DNA of 25,995 bases from CAYSPU01 sp964432995 (GTDB lineage: Bacteria; Verrucomicrobiota; Verrucomicrobiia; Limisphaerales; JAHDYP01). The notes beneath the pieces are model-generated. The model ran no database searches. It was not told where the DNA came from and was given only the letters and a program-made list of their open reading frames with translations. Location: the NCBI GenBank assembly GCA_964432995.1, contig CAYSPU010000056.1, positions 1-25,995 of the forward strand, given 5' to 3'. Shown here piece by piece: positions 1-4,774 of the stretch (positions within the stretch are counted from its first letter, which is position 1; every line of letters begins with the position of its first letter). The translations under genes and the position numbers were made by a program.

Positions 1-642
1 CCGTGCAATTCCAAATCCTTTGACCCCGTGAACACCGCATTTCCGAAAGGCATTAAGGTTAAGGTGCATTACTGGGACGGAAAGGACTGGCAAGAGGAGT
101 GGCGCAAAGGCCCCGGTGCTTCCGGTGGAGTCTTCCGATGCCCGAACCACCCGGTTGTTGACGTGAACTGGTTCGAAGCCTTGGCCTTTTGCCATTGGCT
201 CTCCGAACAGTTGAAGGAGGAGGTCACGCTACCCAGTGAGGCGCAGTGGGAGCGAGCGGCGCGGCATACCGATGGCCGGCTCTATCCCTGGGGCAACGTT
301 AAAGAGGACGTGGCCCAGCGCTGCAATATGGACGCTACCGGCATTGGTCATACATGCGCGGTGGGGATGTTCCCGAGCGGGCTGGCTGAGTGTGGTGCTG
401 CGGACATGGCGGGCAATGTGTGGGAATGGTGCCGGACGAAGTGGCGGAGCGACTACCGCGATTACGAGAGGGAGGTGGATGATCGATTGGACGGGAGCGA
501 CCCTCGGGTGTTGCGTGGCGGCGCGTTCGACTACGCCACGGGCGGCGTCCGTTGTGCGTTCCGTAGCAGGGACCTTCCGTTCAGCCGCTACCGGCTCCTC
601 GGTTTCCGGCTGGTGGCGTCCCTATTTGGTTCTGGTCACTGA
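1..642 (+). CDS. FGE-sulfatase-like DGR target domain, 5' end outside window or truncated (gene A)
   Basis: The frame is open from base 1 and ends at TGA 640-642; the first possible start inside the window is GTG at 28. The product is the C-terminal part of a formylglycine-generating-enzyme/sulfatase-modifying-factor fold, recognised by NHPVVDVNWFEALAFCHWL, AQWERAAR, YPWG, DMAGNVWEWCR and RVLRGGAF. In relatives this C-type-lectin-like fold displays a DGR variable region. Outside the variable part it is about 87% identical to the end of the minus-strand NACHT gene at 4775-7684, counted by eye. Similarity starts only near base 55; the upstream residues (PCNSKSFDPVNTAF) have no counterpart there. 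The gene may therefore be a 5'-truncated copy or a divergent receptor. Its fold seems used for binding rather than catalysis, since only one Cys lies in the expected active-site strand. Confidence 0.85.
   Translation, partial: PCNSKSFDPVNTAFPKGIKVKVHYWDGKDWQEEWRKGPGASGGVFRCPNHPVVDVNWFEALAFCHWLSEQLKEEVTLPSEAQWERAARHTDGRLYPWGNVKEDVAQRCNMDATGIGHTCAVGMFPSGLAECGAADMAGNVWEWCRTKWRSDYRDYEREVDDRLDGSDPRVLRGGAFDYATGGVRCAFRSRDLPFSRYRLLGFRLVASLFGSGH
505..621 (+). other. DGR variable region A (VR-A)
   Basis: The hypervariable stretch spans codons 529-600, between conserved RVLRGGAF and GFR. Compared with the two sister copies, codons such as GAC/AAC/CAC, TAC/CTC/AAC, GCC/GGC/TCC and CTT/AAT/CAT differ in the first two bases and keep the third. 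This is what random replacement of template adenines in AAC or AAT codons produces. The conserved block right after it (ggtttccgg to gtggcgtcc) would hold the initiation of mutagenic homology. Confidence 0.88.
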
Positions 643-684
643 ACTCTCTGTACTCTGATGCTCTGTGCCTCTGTCCTCCGGGGT

Positions 685-703
685 CCGGAGGCGGAGCCCC
701 CGG
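685..703 (+). repeat. DGR target hairpin A
   Basis: CCGGAGGC, loop GGA, GCCCCCGG form an 8-bp stem with one A-C mismatch, 42 nt after the stop of gene A. The approach sequence (CTCTGTACTCTGATGCTCTGT) is shared with the copy after the minus-strand NACHT gene, apart from the bases that follow. In studied DGRs a GC-rich hairpin or cruciform just past the variable region is needed for efficient target use. A simple terminator is the alternative, but there is no T-run. The rest of 643-798 shows nothing else I recognise. Confidence 0.7.
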
Positions 704-798
704 CCGGCTGCTTCTTGGCTGGCTGAGCGCCAGTTTCTGATTTCAAGTCCACCCACCTTTGGTGTAACCTCGACACGTTCAACAACCCCATCACTGCC

Positions 799-1617
799 AT
801 GACGCCTCCGATCGTCCGCGTCTTTGTGAGTTCCACCTGGCTCGATCTGCAGCCGGAGCGTGAAGCCGTTGCCAAGGTCCTGGATCGCCTCCGCGAGACC
901 AAGTTCCTCGGCATGGAGTCATTCGGCAGTCGGGACGAAACCACCCGTCGCGCTTCGCTCGACGAAGTGGACCGCAGCCAGGTCTATCTCGGCCTCTTCG
1001 CCGGACGCTACGGCAGCGGCATCACCGAGGACGAATACCGCCGCGCCCGCCACCTCGACCTGCCCTGTTTCATCTACTTCAAAGCGGAGGCTATCATCCC
1101 GGACAAATGGCGCGAGACCGAGCCTGACCTGGTGGACAAGCTGGCCGCGCTGAAGAAGGACCTTCGCGGGCACCACACCGTGACGGAGTTTCCCAAACCT
1201 GGAGACCTAGCCACGCTTGTGGCGGCCGACCTACACCGTTGGTTGGTCGAGGAATTCCTCGAGCCGAAGTTGGCCCAAGGCGCCCGGGGCGAGGTGCCGC
1301 GCACGGACACCGAACGCCTGCTGGCGGCGATCAAAGACCTTGGCGCGCTGAACCAAGAACTGCTGGCTCGGCTCCGGAACAAGGGCTTCGTCGTGGCCGA
1401 GGGCGAGCGGAGTGTCGCGGCGGGGCGAATTACCGACAGCACCGTCATCACTGGCGACGGCAACACCTTGGTCCAAAGCTCGGGCAGCGGAGGCATGGCC
1501 GTTGGCAACCACAACGTCGTCGCCGGTCAAGGCGGCGTCGCCATCGGCGGCAATGCCGCCGGAGACATCACCATCGGCGCTGGCAAACCGCGCTCCAAGC
1601 GCGGACATTCGAGATAG
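799..1617 (+). CDS. DUF4062 effector-type protein with Gly-rich tail
   Basis: Residues 5-160 match the DUF4062 family: FVSSTWLDLQPERE, GMESFGSRDETTRRASLDEV, then FAGRYGSGITEDEYRRA and CFIYFK. DUF4062 is a TIR-like or nucleotide-processing-like domain usually found at the N-terminus of NACHT/STAND proteins, where it is thought to be the effector. Residues 200-265 are a Gly/Val/Asn repeat linker (TGDGNT, AVGNHNVVAGQGGVAIGGN) of the kind that joins effector and NACHT domains. The frame stops at 1617, while the NACHT frame is already open behind it in another phase. The two genes either act as a co-translated pair or are one ancestral gene broken by a frameshift in the linker. No clear Shine-Dalgarno precedes ATG 799. 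Effector activity is inferred. Confidence 0.85.
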   Translation: MTPPIVRVFVSSTWLDLQPEREAVAKVLDRLRETKFLGMESFGSRDETTRRASLDEVDRSQVYLGLFAGRYGSGITEDEYRRARHLDLPCFIYFKAEAIIPDKWRETEPDLVDKLAALKKDLRGHHTVTEFPKPGDLATLVAADLHRWLVEEFLEPKLAQGARGEVPRTDTERLLAAIKDLGALNQELLARLRNKGFVVAEGERSVAAGRITDSTVITGDGNTLVQSSGSGGMAVGNHNVVAGQGGVAIGGNAAGDITIGAGKPRSKRGHSR

Positions 1618-1664
1618 CAGATCGCAACACAATCATAGAGGACGTCGCGCTGCAGGTCACGCAG

Positions 1665-4241
1665 GTGGTGGTGGATCCGGCATTAGGTCGCGAACTCCTC
1701 GGCCTTCGGAAGCCGTCCCCAGATCTCCAGCGTGCTTTGCGCACTTACCTTGAGTACGTCGTCGACCGCTACCGCTATCTGGATTTCAAGGGCCTGGGTG
1801 TAGCCGACCGGATCCCGCTTCGGCTGGAGCTGATCGATTTATTCGTTCCGCTCAAGGCGCGCATCGAAATGCCCAAGGGTGAGACGTGGGCGCGCGATCT
1901 CGAGCTAGCGGGCCGCCGGATGGCGGATCCCGAGCGTGTTGCCGCAGGCGAGCGTCTCAGTGAACCCGTGCCGTTGCTTGGCTTGCTGGAGAAACAGGGT
2001 GGTCTCGTGGTCCTTGGCGATCCTGGGGCGGGCAAGACGACGTTCCTCAAGTACGTCGCGCTCCTTCACGCTACGGGCCGGTGCCCGGAGAAACGTCTCC
2101 CCGTGCTCCTGGCTTTGTCCGCCTATGCCAACGCCCTCGCTGAGCACGACCAGCGTCTCGACGACTTCATCGCCGGCTACTTCCATAGCCTGGGCGCCAA
2201 CGTGCCATTGGACGACCTCCTCCGGCAAGCACTCGAAGGCGGCCGTGCCCTGGTCATGCTCGACGGACTGGACGAAGTAACCAACCTAAACCTTCGCGAT
2301 ACGGTGGTCCGCCGCGTGGTGGACTTCTTCACCCTCCACCGCCGCGCCGGGAACAAGTTCCTCATCACCAGCCGGATCGTGGGCTATCGCGACGTGCGCC
2401 CATCAGCCGAGGGTCTCGGGGAATGTACCCTGGTCGATTTCGACGACGCCGAGATCACGGAGTTCGCGTCGAAGTGGACCGCCGCCCTCGAGAAAGCTGC
2501 CGCGGGCGACACCGCCGTCGCGGCTCAAGACGCGGCGCGGGAGCGCTGCGAGCTCTTGGATGCCGTCCGGCGCAATCCCGGCGTGCGCCGATTGGCCGCC
2601 AACCCGCTGCTTCTGACCGTCCTGGCCCTTGTGAAACGCCAGGGCGTCATCCTGCCGGAGCGCCGCGTTGAACTGTATCAGAAGTACGTCGACACCCTGC
2701 TCTCGAGTTGGAATCGGGCTCGCGGTCTGGATCGAGCGCCGGCCCACGAGCTGGACGTGAGTGTCACCCTCAAGACGTTGGCACCCCTCGCACTCTGGAT
2801 GCACACGATCAGTCCGGGCGCAGGCTTGGTGAAGAAGGTTGATCTGGAAGACGAACTCATCCGGCTCTTGACGAAGCGCGGCGAGGTTGAGCCCGAGAAG
2901 GTCGCGCACCGTTTCCTCGAGGAGGTTCGTCAGCACGCCGGCCTGCTGCTCGAACGAGGACCGGGCCAGTATGGCTTCATCCATCTCACGTTCGAGGAGT
3001 ATCTTGCCGCCGTGGCCCTGGCCCAGCAGGGGCAGGAGAGCGTGGACCCGGTTGTCGGGACCATTCTCCAGCACGTCGCGGAGCCGGCCTGGCGCGAGGT
3101 CATCGTGCTCGCCGTAGGCTATCTCGGCGTTGTGCAACAACGGGACCAGGCGGCGAGCACTGTCGTGGAGGGTCTGTTGACACGAGCCGAGACGACCAAA
3201 GGACTCTCCGTGGCCGTGGCGGGTGAGGCTGTAGCCGACGCATCGAGCGCTGTCACCCCCGGCTGCCGCACGAACACGGTCAACAGCCTCCTCTGCACAA
3301 TATCGGATAGCGTGGGTGTGGGGGCGCGCGTGCGTGCCGAAGCTGGCAACGCCCTTGCCCGCCTTGGCGATCCGCGCATTGAAGTCGTCCCCAGGACGCT
3401 TGAGGACTTGGGTGCGATGGAGTTCTGTTACGTTCCTCCGGGGCCATTCGTCATGGGCGAGGGAGAGACGGCTCGCGTCAACGAGTCCTTGACCTACGGT
3501 TGTTGGATCGGTCGCTACCCGGTGACGGTGGCGCAGTTCGATTGGTTTGTGAAGGAGGGAGGCTACGGTCGTGCCGAGTTCTGGGAGGATGCCATCCGGG
3601 CGAAGTGCTGGAGGGACGGCCGTTTGAGACCGCGCTACGAGGACGAGTGGGCTGCCGGCCCGCAGGCAGTCGGTTCTCCGTTCGATCTACCGAATCACCC
3701 GATTGTCGGCGTGAGTTGGTATGAGGCGCTGGCTTACGGCCGGTGGCTGACGAGCCGATGGCGCGAGCACTTGCCCGAGGGCTACGCGCTGCGCCTCCCA
3801 GCCGGAGCCGAGTGGGAGAAGACTGCTCGCGGTGGCCAGCAACTGCCGACGCCGAACACGGTCCGCACCCTGGCACAGGGCCTGGACCTGACTCAGCCGG
3901 CCGGGTGGCAGGCGAACCCGAAACCGCAGCGTAGCTATCCCTGGGGCGATGAGTTCGACGCCAACCGCACGAATTGTGCTGAGACCGGGATCGACGCCAC
4001 CAGCGTTTCAGGTTGCTTCGACAGCGGCGCGAGTCCCTACGGTGTCTGCGACCTCGCCGGCAACGTTTGGGAATGGTGCCGTGACGCTGGAGATGAGCTG
4101 CGGGTGTTGCGTGGCGGTGCGTTCAACCTCGGCCCCGCGGGGTACGTCCGTTGTGCGATCCGCGACAGGATCAATCCCGGCTACCGGTTCGGGTACGTCG
4201 GGTTTCGGGTGGTGGCGTCCCCATTCGGTTCTGAACGCTGA
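1665..4241 (+). CDS. NACHT NTPase with C-terminal FGE-like DGR target domain (gene B)
   Basis: NLR-like STAND protein of 858 residues if GTG 1665 (first of three GTGs) is the start. Residues 118-126 are Walker A (GDPGAGKTT) and 196-204 Walker B (LVMLDGLDE). RIVGYRD and NPLLLTVLALV follow, typical of NACHT proteins, then a helical region ending in FIHLTFEEYLAAVALA. From about residue 575 to the end comes an FGE-sulfatase-like lectin fold (YVPPGPFVMG, RYPVTVAQF, NHPIVGVSWYEAL, DLAGNVWEWCRD). Expected mode: ligand binding by the variable lectin domain drives NTPase-dependent oligomerisation and activates the effector, perhaps the DUF4062 product just upstream. The frame is open back to 1239, so the true N-terminus is unsure; a linker frameshift joining it to the upstream gene is the alternative. 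Confidence 0.85.
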   Translation: MVVDPALGRELLGLRKPSPDLQRALRTYLEYVVDRYRYLDFKGLGVADRIPLRLELIDLFVPLKARIEMPKGETWARDLELAGRRMADPERVAAGERLSEPVPLLGLLEKQGGLVVLGDPGAGKTTFLKYVALLHATGRCPEKRLPVLLALSAYANALAEHDQRLDDFIAGYFHSLGANVPLDDLLRQALEGGRALVMLDGLDEVTNLNLRDTVVRRVVDFFTLHRRAGNKFLITSRIVGYRDVRPSAEGLGECTLVDFDDAEITEFASKWTAALEKAAAGDTAVAAQDAARERCELLDAVRRNPGVRRLAANPLLLTVLALVKRQGVILPERRVELYQKYVDTLLSSWNRARGLDRAPAHELDVSVTLKTLAPLALWMHTISPGAGLVKKVDLEDELIRLLTKRGEVEPEKVAHRFLEEVRQHAGLLLERGPGQYGFIHLTFEEYLAAVALAQQGQESVDPVVGTILQHVAEPAWREVIVLAVGYLGVVQQRDQAASTVVEGLLTRAETTKGLSVAVAGEAVADASSAVTPGCRTNTVNSLLCTISDSVGVGARVRAEAGNALARLGDPRIEVVPRTLEDLGAMEFCYVPPGPFVMGEGETARVNESLTYGCWIGRYPVTVAQFDWFVKEGGYGRAEFWEDAIRAKCWRDGRLRPRYEDEWAAGPQAVGSPFDLPNHPIVGVSWYEALAYGRWLTSRWREHLPEGYALRLPAGAEWEKTARGGQQLPTPNTVRTLAQGLDLTQPAGWQANPKPQRSYPWGDEFDANRTNCAETGIDATSVSGCFDSGASPYGVCDLAGNVWEWCRDAGDELRVLRGGAFNLGPAGYVRCAIRDRINPGYRFGYVGFRVVASPFGSER
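4101..4220 (+). other. DGR variable region B (VR-B)
   Basis: The variable codons span 4125-4199, between RVLRGGAF and GFRVVAS of gene B. It has one codon more than VR-A and VR-C near its start (PAGYV against TGGV and TGFV). Substitutions again sit in codon positions 1 and 2 with C or T fixed at position 3, for example AAC, CTC, GGC, TAC, GAC, ATC, AAT, TTC, GTC. Confidence 0.88.
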
Positions 4242-4284
4242 GCACTCCGAACTCTGGCGCTCCGGACCTCTGTCCTCCGGGGGT

Positions 4285-4303
4285 CCGGGGGCGGAGCCCC
4301 CGG
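4285..4303 (+). repeat. DGR target hairpin B
   Basis: CCGGGGGC, loop GGA, GCCCCCGG form a perfect 8-bp stem 43 nt after the stop of gene B. The preceding CTCTGTCCTCCGGGG is shared with the copy after gene A. The spacing and the GGA loop are the same at all three loci, which argues for a functional DGR target element. Confidence 0.75.
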
Positions 4304-4374
4304 TCGAGTTGTTTCGACGTTCGCTGACGAGTCGGCCACCCCAAGTCTGCAACCTCAACCCCCGAGCAGCACCT

Positions 4375-4602
4375 ATGAGTCAACCGGAAATGGTCATCTT
4401 CACGCGCACGTTCGATTTGCTGGCATGGCTGTTGCCGGCCACCCACCACTTCCCACGCGCGCATCGACATGACTTCACCCACCGCTTGTTGGGCGCCGCG
4501 TTCGACCTGCGGGAACGTCTGGAGGAGGCGAACCTGCGGAAAGGCGCTGCGCGACGCGAGCGTCTGGAACGCGCAGATGAGGCCCTGTTTCGGCTCAAGG
4601 TG
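4375..4602 (+). pseudogene. avd: avd, DGR accessory protein, 3'-truncated
   Basis: The first about 76 residues are a clear Avd (accessory variability determinant): start MSQPEMVIFTRTFDLLAWLLP, then HRLLGAAFDLRERLEEAN, ERLERADEALFRLKV. Avd is a small four-helix protein that forms a ring and binds the DGR reverse transcriptase and template RNA. Homologs are about 115-125 residues and continue YLRL...GQYEH...EIGRLLGGW. Here the match stops at V76 (about base 4602), and the frame runs on into unrelated sequence antisense to the next gene. Loss of the last helix should prevent normal assembly. The start codon is intact, 133 bp after gene B, the usual place for avd next to a target gene. Confidence 0.88.
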
Positions 4603-4696
4603 GGTCAACCACCTGAGCCACGGGAACACGGTTGGCCTCCGCAAGGCCGTCCTTGGACGCATCCGGTTCACGCCCTCCAGAGTAGCCAGTGCCTGA
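4598..4696 (+). pseudogene. 3' remnant of DGR reverse transcriptase
   Basis: In the +1 frame relative to avd, codons 4601-4696 read WVNHLSHGNTVGLRKAVLG followed by a short tail and TGA at 4694-4696. W-(V/I)-N-H-x-x-x-x-N-T-x-G-L-R is the conserved C-terminal end of DGR reverse transcriptases. None of the catalytic blocks (such as YxDD) are present. Direct juxtaposition with the avd head implies one internal deletion that removed the avd tail, the usual template repeat position and about 90% of the RT. This remnant cannot encode an active enzyme. Confidence 0.85.
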
Positions 4697-4712
4697 GAAG
4701 GCCCCCGAAAAA

Positions 4713-4731
4713 CCGGGGGCTCCGCCCCCCG
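4713..4731 (-). repeat. DGR target hairpin C
   Basis: Read on the minus strand this is the same stem with loop GGA (one mismatch), 43 nt after the stop of gene C. On the plus strand the right arm is shared with a second inverted repeat, GCCCCCG/CGGGGGC (4701-4707 and 4714-4720, 6-nt loop). That second repeat could act as a terminator for the convergent genes. The two stems are mutually exclusive. Confidence 0.7.
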
Positions 4732-4774
4732 ACCCCCAGAGGACAGAGTTACAGAGCATCAGAGTACAGAGAGT

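Noticed and set aside
4242..4774. Template repeat of the DGR
   Set aside because: Looked between gene B, avd and the RT tail for a VR-like sequence rich in AAC codons; none present, consistent with its deletion.
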